DNA of 50,969 bases from Tepidimonas thermarum. Lineage in GTDB: Bacteria > Pseudomonadota > Gammaproteobacteria > Burkholderiales > Burkholderiaceae_C. Positions 10,290-18,806 of the stretch are shown piece by piece. The stretch spans positions 1-50,969 of the forward strand of contig NZ_VJOL01000013.1 of NCBI RefSeq assembly GCF_007556705.1, written 5' to 3'. The notes beneath the pieces were generated by a model. The model was not told the origin of the DNA. It saw only the letters and a list, made by a program, of their open reading frames with translations, and did not search any database. A program made the translations under genes and the position numbers. Numbering within the stretch: the stretch's first letter is position 1; each line of letters begins with the position of its first letter.

Positions 10290-10949
10290 ATGAACCCCCT
10301 TGCCTGGACGGCGGGCCTGCCCGGCTTCGTCGCCCCGAGCTTTACCGCCGGCATGGTCATGAGCCTGTCGCTCATCATGGCCATTGGCCCACAAAACGCC
10401 CATGTCATCCGCACCGGGTTGCAGCGCCGCCACCTGTGGCTGACCGTGCTGACCTGCGCCTTGGCCGACATCGTGCTCATCGCGCTGGGGGTGGCGGGGC
10501 TGGCCCAGTTGGGCGGGTTGTCGGACAAACTGCACGGTGCGCTCATCGGCGCGGGCGTGTTGTTTTTGGCGGTGTATGGCTGGCGTGCCGCGCAGCGGTT
10601 TTGGCACGGGCCGGCCGCTGCGGGTGTGGTGGCGGTGGGCACGGCCGCACCGCCCACCAGCCGCCGCCAGGCGGTGTTGGCGGCGCTGGCGTTTTCCTGG
10701 CTCAACCCGCATGCCTGGCTGGACACCGCGGTGCTGATCGGGACCGCCTCGTTGGCGTGGGGGGCGCAACAGCCAGTGTTTGGCCTGGGCGCGGCCACCG
10801 GCTCGGTGCTGTGGTTCGTGCTGTTGGGCGGGGCGGCCTTTTGGCTCGGGCGGCGGCTCAATTCGCTGCGCGTGTGGCGCGCGCTCGACGGTTTGGTGGC
10901 CCTGATGATGTGGGGCACGGCCGCTGCGCTGGTGGCCAGCCTGTTTTGA
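10290..10949 (+). CDS. LysE/ArgO family basic amino acid exporter
   Basis: This 219-residue membrane protein has about six transmembrane helices and the LysE signature near the start (LIMAIGPQNAHVIRTGLQR) plus FSWLNPHAWLDT in the second half. LysE/ArgO proteins export L-lysine and/or L-arginine driven by the membrane potential. The ATG at 10290 has AAGGAG eight bases upstream. It is the first gene of an apparent operon with davB (19 bp gap) and davA. Substrate (lysine, arginine or possibly 5-aminovalerate) is not decided by sequence; lysine is favoured by the neighbours. Confidence 0.9.
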   Translation: MNPLAWTAGLPGFVAPSFTAGMVMSLSLIMAIGPQNAHVIRTGLQRRHLWLTVLTCALADIVLIALGVAGLAQLGGLSDKLHGALIGAGVLFLAVYGWRAAQRFWHGPAAAGVVAVGTAAPPTSRRQAVLAALAFSWLNPHAWLDTAVLIGTASLAWGAQQPVFGLGAATGSVLWFVLLGGAAFWLGRRLNSLRVWRALDGLVALMMWGTAAALVASLF

Positions 10950-10968
10950 CCCTGTGCCGGAGACGACG

Positions 10969-12660
10969 ATGACCATGCCTTCGACCTTGCGCGCGCCGGC
11001 GCGCCGCACCCACGATGCGCCCATCACGGTGTTTGGACCGGACTTCCCGTTCGCGTACGACGAGTGGTTGGCCCACCCCGCCGGCCTGGGGCAGCTGCCT
11101 GCCAGCCGCCACGGCACCGAGGTGGCCATCGTGGGCGCGGGCATGGCGGGGCTGACGGCCGCCTACGAGCTGATGAAGCTGGGCCTCAAGCCCGTGGTGT
11201 ACGAGGCCTCGCGCATGGGCGGGCGGCTGCGCTCGCAACCCTTCGAGGGTGGCAGCGGCGCCATCGCCGAGCTGGGCGGCATGCGCTTTCCGCTGTCGTC
11301 CACGGGTTTTTACCACTACGTGCGGCTGCTGGGGCTGGACAGCCGGCCGTTTCCCAATCCGCTCACGCCGGCGGCCAACTGCACGGTCATCGACCTGGAG
11401 GGGCAAACGCACTGGGCGCGGTCGCTGGCCGATCTGCCGCCGCTGTTCCGCGAGGTGGCGCGGGCCTGGGCCGATGCGTTGGAGGAGGGCGCGGGCTTTA
11501 CCGAGCTGCAGACCGCCATGCGGCAGCGCGACATCGAGCGCGTCAAGACGCTGTGGAACGCCCTGGTGCCGCGCTGGGACGACCGCACGTTCTACGACTT
11601 CGTGGCGCAGTCCAGCGCGTTTCAGCGCCTGAGCTTTCACCACCGCGAGGTGTTTGGGCAGGTCGGCTTTGGCACCGGCGGGTGGGACTCGGATTTTCCC
11701 AACTCGATGCTGGAAATTTTGCGCGTCGTGCTGACGGGCTGCGACGAGAACCAGCACTTCATCGTCGGCGGCGTGCAGCAGGTGCCGCTGGGCCTGTGGC
11801 ACCACGCGCCGGCGCGCCTTGCCCACTGGCCGCAGGGCACCACCCTGGCGCGCCTGCACGGCGGTGCGCCCCGCCCCGCGGTCAAGGCCATCCAGCGTGC
11901 TGGCAACGGCCAGCTCGACGTCACCGACGCCTGGGGCAGCACACGCCGCTACGACGCGGTGCTGGTCACCTGCCAGAGCTGGTTGCTGACCACGCAAATC
12001 GCTTGCGAGGAGTCGCTCTTTTCCCAAAAGCTGTGGATGGCGCTGGACCGCACGCGCTACATGCAGTCGAGCAAGACCTTCGTGATGGTGGACCGGCCGT
12101 TTTGGAACGACCTGCGCGCCAACGGCTGGCCGCTGATGGGCATGACGCTGACCGATCGCCTCACGCGCGGCACCTACCTGTTCGACAACGGGCCGGACCA
12201 GCCGGGCGTTATATGCCTGTCCTACGCGTGGATGAGCGATGCGCTCAAGATGCTGCCCTACGATGCGCCCAAGCGCGTGCAGCTCGCGCTCGATGCACTG
12301 CGCAAAATCTACCCCGACGTGGACATTGCCAGCCACATCATTGGCGACCCGATCACCGTGTCGTGGGAGGCCGATCCGCACTTCCTCGGCGCCTTCAAGG
12401 GCGCGCTGCCCGGGCATTACCGCTACAACCACCGCATGTACGGCCACTTCATGCAAGATGCGCTGCCCGATCGGGAGCGTGGCATCTTCCTGGCGGGGGA
12501 CGACATCTCCTTTACCCCGGCGTGGGTGGAGGGCGCGGTGCAAACGGCGCTCAACGCCGTGTGGGGCATCGTGCGTCATCTGGGCGGCACCAGCCACCCC
12601 GACAACCCCGGTCCGGGGGAGTGGTACCCGCACATCGGCCCGGTGGCCCTGCCCGATTGA
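10969..12660 (+). CDS. davB: L-lysine 2-monooxygenase (flavin amine oxidase family)
   Basis: The 563-residue flavoenzyme converts L-lysine and O2 to 5-aminovaleramide, CO2 and water, the first step of the 5-aminovalerate pathway. It has a dinucleotide-binding motif EVAIVGAGMAGLTAAYEL (about 51-68), the flavin motif MGGRLRSQ, and a C-terminal FAD segment GIFLAGDDISFTPAWVEGA. Segments such as ITVFGPDFPFAYDEWLAHPA and SWEADPHFLGAFKGALPGHY match my recollection of Pseudomonas DavB very closely, more than tryptophan 2-monooxygenase. The ATG at 10969 follows GGAG by six bases. davA, the next gene, encodes the expected second enzyme, which supports the assignment. Confidence 0.92.
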   Translation: MTMPSTLRAPARRTHDAPITVFGPDFPFAYDEWLAHPAGLGQLPASRHGTEVAIVGAGMAGLTAAYELMKLGLKPVVYEASRMGGRLRSQPFEGGSGAIAELGGMRFPLSSTGFYHYVRLLGLDSRPFPNPLTPAANCTVIDLEGQTHWARSLADLPPLFREVARAWADALEEGAGFTELQTAMRQRDIERVKTLWNALVPRWDDRTFYDFVAQSSAFQRLSFHHREVFGQVGFGTGGWDSDFPNSMLEILRVVLTGCDENQHFIVGGVQQVPLGLWHHAPARLAHWPQGTTLARLHGGAPRPAVKAIQRAGNGQLDVTDAWGSTRRYDAVLVTCQSWLLTTQIACEESLFSQKLWMALDRTRYMQSSKTFVMVDRPFWNDLRANGWPLMGMTLTDRLTRGTYLFDNGPDQPGVICLSYAWMSDALKMLPYDAPKRVQLALDALRKIYPDVDIASHIIGDPITVSWEADPHFLGAFKGALPGHYRYNHRMYGHFMQDALPDRERGIFLAGDDISFTPAWVEGAVQTALNAVWGIVRHLGGTSHPDNPGPGEWYPHIGPVALPD

Positions 12661-12707
12661 TCCCGCCGGCGCCCCAGGGCCGCGCGCCGCGCGCTAAGCT
12701 TGACACC

Positions 12708-13472
12708 ATGAGCGCACCGGAGTCCACCTCGAGTCCTTTGGCCCCCACGCGACTGGCCTTGTGGCAGACCGAACACCCGGCCGCTGGCGACACCGCAACG
12801 GCCTTGCAGCGGCTGGAGCAAGCGGCGCAGCAGGCCGCCGCGCGCGGGGCGCACTGGCTGGTCACGCCCGAGATGGCGCTGACCGGCTACCTGATCGACC
12901 CCGCACGGCTGGCGGCCCTGGCCGAGCCGGCCGACGGGCCGCTGGCCCAAGCGGTGGCGGCAATCGCACAGCGCCACGGTGTGGGCATCGTGTACGGCTG
13001 GCCGGAACGCCACCCCCAGGGCGGTCTGCCCTACAACGCTGCGCAGGCCATTGGCCCGCAGGGGCAGCGGTTGGCGGTGCACCGCAAGGTCCATTTGTTC
13101 GGCAAAGCCGATGCCGAGCGCTTCACACCGGGGGTGGCGCCGGCCGCGCCCTTCGACTGGGGCGGCACGCGCATCGGGCTGCTCATTTGCTACGACGTCG
13201 AGCAGCCGGCGGCCGTGCGCGCGCTGGCGCGGCAGGGGGCCCGCCTCATCCTTGTGTCCACGGCCAACATGCTGCCCTACGACGACGCCCCGCGGCTGAC
13301 GGTGCCGCGCCTGGCCGCCGAGCACGGTGTGGCCATTGCCTACGCCAACGCCTGCGGCGCGGAGGGCGGCACGCGCTACGGCGGCTTGAGCACGCTGGTC
13401 GGCCCGCGCGGCGAGGTGCGCGCGCGGGCGGGGCGGGGGGCCGAACTCCTCATTGCCGATAGCCCGGGTTGA
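12708..13472 (+). CDS. davA: 5-aminovaleramidase (nitrilase superfamily)
   Basis: The 254-residue amidase of the carbon-nitrogen hydrolase family would convert 5-aminovaleramide to 5-aminovalerate and ammonia. The Glu-Lys-Cys triad is visible as E55 (TPEMALTGY), K127 (HRKVHLFG) and C161 (LLICYDVE). It is 47 bp downstream of davB. The later enzymes davT and davD are not in this window. Its 3' end overlaps the converging aldolase gene by 23 bp. Confidence 0.9.
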   Translation: MSAPESTSSPLAPTRLALWQTEHPAAGDTATALQRLEQAAQQAAARGAHWLVTPEMALTGYLIDPARLAALAEPADGPLAQAVAAIAQRHGVGIVYGWPERHPQGGLPYNAAQAIGPQGQRLAVHRKVHLFGKADAERFTPGVAPAAPFDWGGTRIGLLICYDVEQPAAVRALARQGARLILVSTANMLPYDDAPRLTVPRLAAEHGVAIAYANACGAEGGTRYGGLSTLVGPRGEVRARAGRGAELLIADSPG

Positions 13473-14223
13473 GGCGGTCCAGCCGGCGCAGCAGGCCCGG
13501 CCAGGTCAGGGCGCCCGCGCCTTGCCCGTGCGTCACCTGCCGGGCCTGGGCCTGCGCGGTTTGGATGATGGCGGGATCGACCGGGATCAGCTCGCCACCG
13601 CCGGCCAGCGCCCGGATTTGGATGGCGCACACCGCCTCGAACAGGTACATCGACAAAAAGGCGTCCGCCACGGTCGGCCCCACGGTCAGCAGACCGTGGT
13701 TGCGCAGCATCAGAAAGTGCCGATCGCCGAGATCGGCCACCAGACGCGCCTTTTCGTCCTCGCGCAACGCCACGCCCTCGTAGTCGTGGTACGCCAGGCT
13801 GGCCAGCACGAAGATCGATTGCTGCGACAGGGGCAGCACGCCATGCTTTTGCGCCGACACCGCCACGCCGTTGAGGGTATGGGTGTGCAGCACGCACTGC
13901 GCGTCGTGGCGCGCGGCGTGGATGGCGCTGTGGATGGTAAACCCAGCCGGATTGACCGGGAACGGGCTGTCGTCGAGCTTGTTGCCGTGCACATCGATTT
14001 TGACCAGGCTGGAGGCGGTGATTTCCTCGAACAGCAAGCCATACGGGTTGATCAAAAACTGGTCATCCGTGCCCGGCACGCGCGCCGTGATGTGGGTAAA
14101 CACCAGGTCGTCCCAGCCAAACGCGGCCACCAGCCGGTAGGCGGCCGCCAGGTCCACGCGCACCTGCCATTCGGCATCGCTGACCTGGCCCTGCCGGCTG
14201 GGAATGTGGAGGGGGGTGCTCAT
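13450..14223 (-). CDS. Class II aldolase/adducin family protein
   Basis: The 257-residue protein has the class II aldolase fold with the metal-ligand motifs CVLHTHTLNG and LRNHGLLTVG. Members include fuculose/ribulose phosphate aldolases and many paralogues of unknown substrate; the acidic catalytic residues cannot be assigned here. AGGAGA precedes the ATG. It converges with davA and overlaps its end by 23 bp. A perfect GGCATG-N6-CATGCC repeat (14259-14276) lies upstream of its start and may be an operator. No neighbour suggests a pathway. Confidence 0.85.
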   Translation of the reverse strand: MSTPLHIPSRQGQVSDAEWQVRVDLAAAYRLVAAFGWDDLVFTHITARVPGTDDQFLINPYGLLFEEITASSLVKIDVHGNKLDDSPFPVNPAGFTIHSAIHAARHDAQCVLHTHTLNGVAVSAQKHGVLPLSQQSIFVLASLAYHDYEGVALREDEKARLVADLGDRHFLMLRNHGLLTVGPTVADAFLSMYLFEAVCAIQIRALAGGGELIPVDPAIIQTAQAQARQVTHGQGAGALTWPGLLRRLDRLNPGYRQ

Positions 14224-14340
14224 GTCGGTCTCCTCTGCGGTGTCGAGCGGGCGGTCGCGGCATGGGGATTCATGCCCGGCCCATGCAGCCGCGGACGATA
14301 GGCGGCCAGGATGGGGCGGGCTATCGCGAGGGTGACAGCA

Positions 14341-14360
14341 CCTCCCCCAAATGGGGGAGG
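14341..14360. repeat. Perfect palindrome CCTCCCCC-AAAT-GGGGGAGG
   Basis: The 8 bp arms with a four-base loop are perfect. It has no T run, so it is not an intrinsic terminator. It may be a protein-binding site or a repeated genomic element. Confidence 0.6.
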
Positions 14361-14416
14361 CTGGCGGACGCCGCTACTGCGCTATTCGGTGCCGCACTTG
14401 GCTACATAACCACCCT

Positions 14417-14434
14417 ATGCCCCAGGCGGGGCAT
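14417..14434. repeat. Perfect palindrome ATGCCCC-AGGC-GGGGCAT
   Basis: This has 7 bp arms and a four-base loop, the same design as the palindrome about 70 bases upstream. The pair flanks a less GC-rich segment (CTATTCGG...CTACATAACC) that could hold a promoter. Confidence 0.6.
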
Positions 14435-14668
14435 CATGCCCGCGTACCCCTCCAGGCCATGAAGGGCTCACATCGGACGCGTTCTCATCGGTTTCAGCGG
14501 TGGCCACATGATCGGCCGGGACTTGACATGTAACCGTTCCCCCCACGGGTCGGTCGCCTTGCTGCCATCTCGCCCCCACACCGCATCACGTCGCAGACGG
14601 GATGGGCCATGTGGAAAAAAGACCACCTGGCCGCTGAGCACAGCACGGCCGTTGCCGCGCAGGGTGCG

Positions 14669-14995
14669 TCACTTTGCAATACCTAAAAACACCGCCAAGC
14701 AGCGCTCGACCTCGATCAGTGTGTCCGCATCGATCCGCCCGAAGGGCTGCCCTACTTTGTCACGCCGAACCGTCAGCGCCTTGTCCACCATCACTTGGGA
14801 GGGCTTTTGCAGGCCGTTGTCCGCGCTGGGCTCAACCCTGACGCGCAGCAATGGCGCATCAACCAGCGTGCTGGTAACCGGTAGCACCGTCACGCTGCTG
14901 TGCTCGAGGAAGTGGTTGGCTTGGATCACCAGAGCAGGCCGTGGCTTGCCAAAGTCGCCCTGCACAGCGATCGTCACCAAGTCGCCGCGCATCAT
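14669..14995 (-). CDS. mazF: MazF/PemK-type endoribonuclease toxin
   Basis: The 108-residue protein has the CcdB/PemK fold pattern: start [20 protein letters not shown], then NHFLEHSSVTVLPVTS, and the C-terminal LIEVERCLAVFLGI. MazF toxins cut mRNA at short sequence motifs unless bound by the antitoxin. Its first ATG overlaps the stop of the upstream antitoxin as ATGA (14992-14995), the usual toxin-antitoxin coupling. A second in-frame ATG follows directly. The cleavage specificity cannot be read from sequence. Confidence 0.9.
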   Translation of the reverse strand: MMRGDLVTIAVQGDFGKPRPALVIQANHFLEHSSVTVLPVTSTLVDAPLLRVRVEPSADNGLQKPSQVMVDKALTVRRDKVGQPFGRIDADTLIEVERCLAVFLGIAK

Positions 14996-15213
14996 GTCTG
15001 CCAGCCATCCGCATCCGCAACGGCGTCATCCAAGAGTTGCTGCAACTGCCTGTCGGCAGCATCAGCCTCGGCCACCAGCAAGCACTGGCGGCGGCACTCC
15101 TGCGCAAAGTCCGGGCGACGTGTATCGGGCACCCAGATCTGGACTGGACGCAAGCCTGCGCGGCGCAGCGCATCGCGACGCTTTTGAACGCGCAGATTGA
15201 CAGGGGTGGCCAC
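14992..15213 (-). CDS. mazE: MazE-type antitoxin (DUF3018 family)
   Basis: The 73-residue protein [20 protein letters not shown]... has a short N-terminal DNA-binding part followed by [15 protein letters not shown], typical of the DUF3018 antitoxin family. It should bind DNA at its own promoter and neutralise the toxin with its acidic C-terminal tail. The start codon is GTG, seven bases after a perfect GGAGG (15225-15221). It overlaps mazF by four bases. Confidence 0.88.
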   Translation of the reverse strand: MATPVNLRVQKRRDALRRAGLRPVQIWVPDTRRPDFAQECRRQCLLVAEADAADRQLQQLLDDAVADADGWQT

Positions 15214-15230
15214 GGTCGAACCTCCAAGTG

Positions 15231-15249
15231 TGTTACATGCAACAGTATA
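15231..15249 (-). promoter_or_regulatory. mazEF -10 element and overlapping operator palindrome
   Basis: On the minus strand TATACT (15249-15244) is a good -10 box. It is followed directly by the imperfect palindrome TGTTGCATGTAACA (15244-15231), one mismatched pair in seven, which would cover the start site. This fits autorepression by the antitoxin complex. No good -35 box is seen. Confidence 0.5.
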
Positions 15250-15349
15250 CGGCGTTTTACCCGATGCGCAGCCGCGCCAAGACCGTTGCGAAACGGGTAG
15301 CGTCTTGCCTGGTCATGCGCGCCGCCCATCGTACGGCGGTGCGGGGTTT

Positions 15350-16273
15350 TCACGGGTTGCCCCGTCCCCAAAACCCCGCCTGCCCATACTGCGCCTTGAG
15401 GAAGTCCACCCACGCCCGCACGCGCCGCGGCAGGTGGCGCGCACTGGGAAAGACGGCGTAGATGCCATTGGGCGGCGCGGCGTAGTCGTCGAGCACGCTG
15501 ACCAGCCGTCCGGCATTCAGGTCGGCCTGCACCTCCCAGGTGCTGCGCCACGCCAGGCCCAGTCCGGCCAGGCACCACTCGTACAGGACTTGTCCGTCGC
15601 TGCAGTCCAGCGGCCCACGCGGGCGGATGTGCACGACGCGGCCATGCTCCGCCGGCAGGGTGAATGCCCAGCCGCGGGTCTGCGACGCTTCCGACGACAG
15701 GATCAGGCAGTCGTGCTGCAGCAGCTCGTGGGGGGTGGCGGGCGTACCGCGCCGGCGCAGGTAGTCGGGCGCGGCCACCACCAGCCGGCGGTTGTCGGCC
15801 AGGCGCACGCTGACCAGCGACGAGTCGGGCAGGTCGCCCACCCGTACCGCGCAGTCGTAGCCTTCGGCCACCAGGTCCACCACCCGGTCGCTCAGGTTGA
15901 GCGAGACCGTGACCTCGGGGTACTGCCGGCGAAACAAGGGCACCAGCGGGGCGACGCGCTGGCGGCCAAAGCCCGCCGGCGCGGTGATGCGCAGGTGGCC
16001 ACGCACGGTGTGCCCGCCAGCGCTGATGTTGGCCTCGGCCTGTGCCAGTTCACCGAGCAGGCGTTGGCAGTCTTCCAGAAAAGCGCTGCCTTCGGGCGTG
16101 AGGATGAGGCGCCGCGTGGTGCGCACCAGCAGCTTGACGCCCAGGTGCTCTTCCAGCGCATCGAGCCGCCGCCCGATGATGGCGGGCACCACGCCCTCGG
16201 CGCGTGCGGCGGCCGCAAGGCTGCCGCGCTGGGCCACCGCGACGAAGGTTTCCATCGCCTTGAGCTTGTCCAT
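15350..16273 (-). CDS. LysR family transcriptional regulator
   Basis: The 307-residue protein has the winged helix [20 protein letters not shown] and an effector domain of the group close to DsdC/CrgA-type aromatic or stress regulators. It is divergent from the malate synthase G gene with a 180 bp gap containing a T-N11-A box, so it may regulate glcB, although it could act elsewhere. Effector unknown. Confidence 0.88.
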   Translation of the reverse strand: MDKLKAMETFVAVAQRGSLAAAARAEGVVPAIIGRRLDALEEHLGVKLLVRTTRRLILTPEGSAFLEDCQRLLGELAQAEANISAGGHTVRGHLRITAPAGFGRQRVAPLVPLFRRQYPEVTVSLNLSDRVVDLVAEGYDCAVRVGDLPDSSLVSVRLADNRRLVVAAPDYLRRRGTPATPHELLQHDCLILSSEASQTRGWAFTLPAEHGRVVHIRPRGPLDCSDGQVLYEWCLAGLGLAWRSTWEVQADLNAGRLVSVLDDYAAPPNGIYAVFPSARHLPRRVRAWVDFLKAQYGQAGFWGRGNP

Positions 16274-16285
16274 GGCGTGGATTAT

Positions 16286-16351
16286 GTAACTTCATGTCAC
16301 GGCTGCACGGCGTTCGATCGGCTTTTTTGCGGGCGGCGCGTGCGCTACAGT
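16286..16351 (+). promoter_or_regulatory. LTTR-type box and putative glcB -10 element
   Basis: GTAACTTCATGTCAC (16286-16300) is an imperfect palindrome containing the LysR motif T-N11-A (16287 to 16299), just upstream of the divergent regulator gene. TACAGT at 16346-16351 is a plausible -10 for glcB, with a T-rich stretch 17 bases upstream. The gap otherwise shows nothing recognisable. Confidence 0.35.
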
Positions 16352-16453
16352 CATGGCTCAATTTGGGCGGTCATGCCCAGCGTGGTGCGCGCGATCAGCC
16401 ATGGAGCAGGCGCGCGCCGCGTTTGCCGGATTCGACGCATAGGAGAGTTGTGT

Positions 16454-18679
16454 ATGTCCACCCCCCGCATCGCGGTTGGTCGGCTCCAAGTGGCCGAGGT
16501 GTTGTATCGCTTCGTCGAGGACCAGGTGCTGCCCGGCACCGGCATCGACAGTGGCCGCTTCTGGAGCGGTTTTGACGCCATCGTGGCGGACCTGGCGCCC
16601 CAAAACCGCGCGCTGCTGCTCGAGCGCGACCGGCTGCAGGCCGAGCTGGACAAGTGGCACAGCGCCAACCCCGGGCCGATCACCAACATGGCGGCCTACC
16701 GGCAATTTCTGGAGACGATCGGCTACCTCGTGCCGCCGCCGGGCGAGGTGCGCGTGACCACGGCCAACGTGGACGCCGAGCTGGCCACGCAGGCCGGCCC
16801 GCAGCTGGTGGTGCCGATCCTCAACGCGCGCTACGCCCTCAACGCCGCCAACGCGCGCTGGGGCAGTTTGTACGACGCGCTCTACGGCACCGATGTGATC
16901 CCCGAGGACGACGGCCGCGCCAAAGGCCCGGGCTACAACGAAAAGCGCGGTGCCGAGGTGATCGCCTACGCGCGCCGCGTGTTGGATGAGACGGCGCCGC
17001 TGGCGCAAGGCTCGCACGCCCAGGCCACGCGCTACGCGGTGGAAGGCGGCGCGCTGCGCGTGACGCTGGCTGGCGGTGCGGTGACGGGCTTGAAGGACCC
17101 GGCGCAGTTCGTTGGCTATCAAGGCGACGCGGCGGCCCCGTCGGCGGTGCTGCTGCGCCACCACGGGTTGCATCTGGACATCCGCATCGACCGGCAACAC
17201 CCGATCGGCGCCAGCGACGCTGCCGGCGTGTGCGACGTGGTGCTGGAAGCGGCGCTGTCCACCATCCTGGACCTGGAAGATTCCGTGGCCGCGGTGGACG
17301 CCGAGGACAAGGTGCTGGGCTACCGCAACTGGCTGGGCATTTTGCAGGGCTGGTTGACCGAACGTTTTGACAAGGGCGGCCGCATGCTCACGCGCGGCTT
17401 GCACCCCGACCGCCGCTACACCGCCGCCGACGGCCGCGGCGAGGTGGTGCTGCCGGGCCGTTCGCTGCTGTTCATCCGCAACGTTGGCCACCTGATGACC
17501 AACCCGGCGATCCTCTACACCGACGCCGAGGGCACGGTGCGTGAGATCCCGGAAGGCATCATGGACGCGGTGATCACCACCACCATCGCGCTGCACGACC
17601 TGCAGGGCCGTGGCAAGCTGCCCAGTGGCGAGCCGATTCGCAACAGCCGCACCGGCAGCATCTACATCGTCAAGCCCAAGATGCACGGGCCCAAGGAAGT
17701 GGCGTTTGCCAACGAGCTGTTTGGCCGCGTCGAGCAACTGCTGGGATTGCCGGACAGCACGGTCAAGCTCGGCATCATGGACGAGGAGCGCCGCACCAGC
17801 ATCAACCTCAAGGCCTGCATCGGCGCGGCGGCCAGCCGCGTGGCGTTCATCAACACCGGCTTCCTGGACCGCACGGGGGACGAAATCCACACCGCGATGC
17901 TGGCCGGTCCGATGATCCGCAAGAACGACATGAAGAGCAGCGCCTGGATCCAGGCCTACGAGCGCAACAACGTGCTGGTGGGCCTCAAGTGCGGGCTGCG
18001 CGGCCGCGCCCAGATCGGCAAGGGCATGTGGGCCATGCCAGACCTGATGAAGGCGATGCTGGAACAAAAGATTGCCCACCCGAAGGCCGGCGCCAACACC
18101 GCCTGGGTGCCCAGCCCGACGGCGGCCACGCTGCATGCCTTGCATTACCACCAGGTGGACGTGGCCGCGGTGCAGCAGCAGCTCGAGCAAATCGACGCCG
18201 ACGCCGAGCGCGACACCCTGCTGACGGGCTTGCTGACCGTGCCGGTCAGCGCCAACCCGAACTGGAGCGACGCCGACAAACAGGCCGAACTGGACAACAA
18301 CATCCAGGGCATCCTGGGCTACGTGGTGCGCTGGGTGGACCAGGGCGTGGGGTGCTCCAAGGTGCCCGACATCCACGACGTGGGCCTGATGGAAGACCGC
18401 GCGACGCTGCGCATCAGCAGCCAGCACGTGGCCAACTGGCTCTACCACGGTGTGGTGAGCGAGGCCCAGGTGCGCGCCACCTTCGAGCGCATGGCGCGCA
18501 AGGTGGACCAGCAAAACGCCGGCGATCCCAACTACCGCCCGATGGCGCCCAACTTCGACGCCAGCATGGCTTTCCAGGCGGCGTTGGATCTGGTGTTCAA
18601 GGGGCGCGAGCAACCCAGCGGCTACACCGAGCCGCTGCTGCATGCCTGGCGGCAAAAGGTCAAGGCCGCGCGCCACTGA
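16454..18679 (+). CDS. glcB: Malate synthase G
   Basis: The 741-residue enzyme condenses glyoxylate with acetyl-CoA to malate, for growth on glycolate, acetate or C2 compounds. The length and segments such as [48 protein letters not shown] and [18 protein letters not shown] are typical of isoform G. AGGAGA (16441-16446) precedes the ATG. No isocitrate lyase or glycolate oxidase gene is in the window. A very long open frame on the opposite strand is a GC-bias shadow. Confidence 0.96.
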   Translation: MSTPRIAVGRLQVAEVLYRFVEDQVLPGTGIDSGRFWSGFDAIVADLAPQNRALLLERDRLQAELDKWHSANPGPITNMAAYRQFLETIGYLVPPPGEVRVTTANVDAELATQAGPQLVVPILNARYALNAANARWGSLYDALYGTDVIPEDDGRAKGPGYNEKRGAEVIAYARRVLDETAPLAQGSHAQATRYAVEGGALRVTLAGGAVTGLKDPAQFVGYQGDAAAPSAVLLRHHGLHLDIRIDRQHPIGASDAAGVCDVVLEAALSTILDLEDSVAAVDAEDKVLGYRNWLGILQGWLTERFDKGGRMLTRGLHPDRRYTAADGRGEVVLPGRSLLFIRNVGHLMTNPAILYTDAEGTVREIPEGIMDAVITTTIALHDLQGRGKLPSGEPIRNSRTGSIYIVKPKMHGPKEVAFANELFGRVEQLLGLPDSTVKLGIMDEERRTSINLKACIGAAASRVAFINTGFLDRTGDEIHTAMLAGPMIRKNDMKSSAWIQAYERNNVLVGLKCGLRGRAQIGKGMWAMPDLMKAMLEQKIAHPKAGANTAWVPSPTAATLHALHYHQVDVAAVQQQLEQIDADAERDTLLTGLLTVPVSANPNWSDADKQAELDNNIQGILGYVVRWVDQGVGCSKVPDIHDVGLMEDRATLRISSQHVANWLYHGVVSEAQVRATFERMARKVDQQNAGDPNYRPMAPNFDASMAFQAALDLVFKGREQPSGYTEPLLHAWRQKVKAARH

Positions 18680-18747
18680 GCTGGCGCCGACGGTTGCTGG
18701 GCGTCCTGGGTGACGCTCCGGCGGTTGGCGCGCCGGGCGGATGCGGG

Positions 18748-18787
18748 CACAATCGGGTGCCACAGGGGTCGGCGCCTCGACCCCGTG
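18748..18787 (+). promoter_or_regulatory. -10 element and 5'-terminal mRNA hairpin of the hydrolase gene
   Basis: CACAAT (18748-18753) resembles a -10 box. About seven bases on begins the hairpin GGGGTCG (18765-18771)/CGACCCC (18778-18784), extended by CAC/GTG (18761-18763 with 18785-18787) around one bulged A. The ribosome site GAGGAG (18793-18798) lies just after it. The hairpin would sit at the very 5' end of the mRNA. Confidence 0.4.
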
Positions 18788-18806
18788 GGGACGAGGAGAC
18801 ATCGCC

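Larger units (their letters stand above)
14224..14668. other. Gene-poor stretch between aldolase and mazF
   Basis: I see no convincing gene in these 445 bases. It holds the inverted repeat GGCATG-N6-CATGCC at 14259-14276 and the two hairpins listed separately, then a slightly less GC-rich portion. The short open frames here lack ribosome sites and family features. A 25-codon frame at 14609-14686 starting MWKKDHLAAEH runs into the mazF 3' end and could be a remnant of a gene cut by arrival of the toxin-antitoxin pair, but nothing proves it. Confidence 0.5.

Noticed and set aside
10969-12660. Tryptophan 2-monooxygenase (auxin pathway) assignment for the flavin amine oxidase
   Set aside because: Sequence blocks match lysine 2-monooxygenase better and the next gene is an aminovaleramidase-type amidase.
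11064-12707. Long plus-strand frame through davB, continuous with davA
   Set aside because: It is the out-of-frame shadow of davB; only the part from 12708 (davA) is real.
14262-14462. 66-codon plus-strand frame in the gap after the aldolase gene
   Set aside because: It runs through the palindromes, has no ribosome site and no family resemblance.
14609-14686. 25-codon frame starting MWKKDHLAAEH
   Set aside because: No ribosome site, ends inside mazF; at most a gene remnant, so not listed as a coding sequence.
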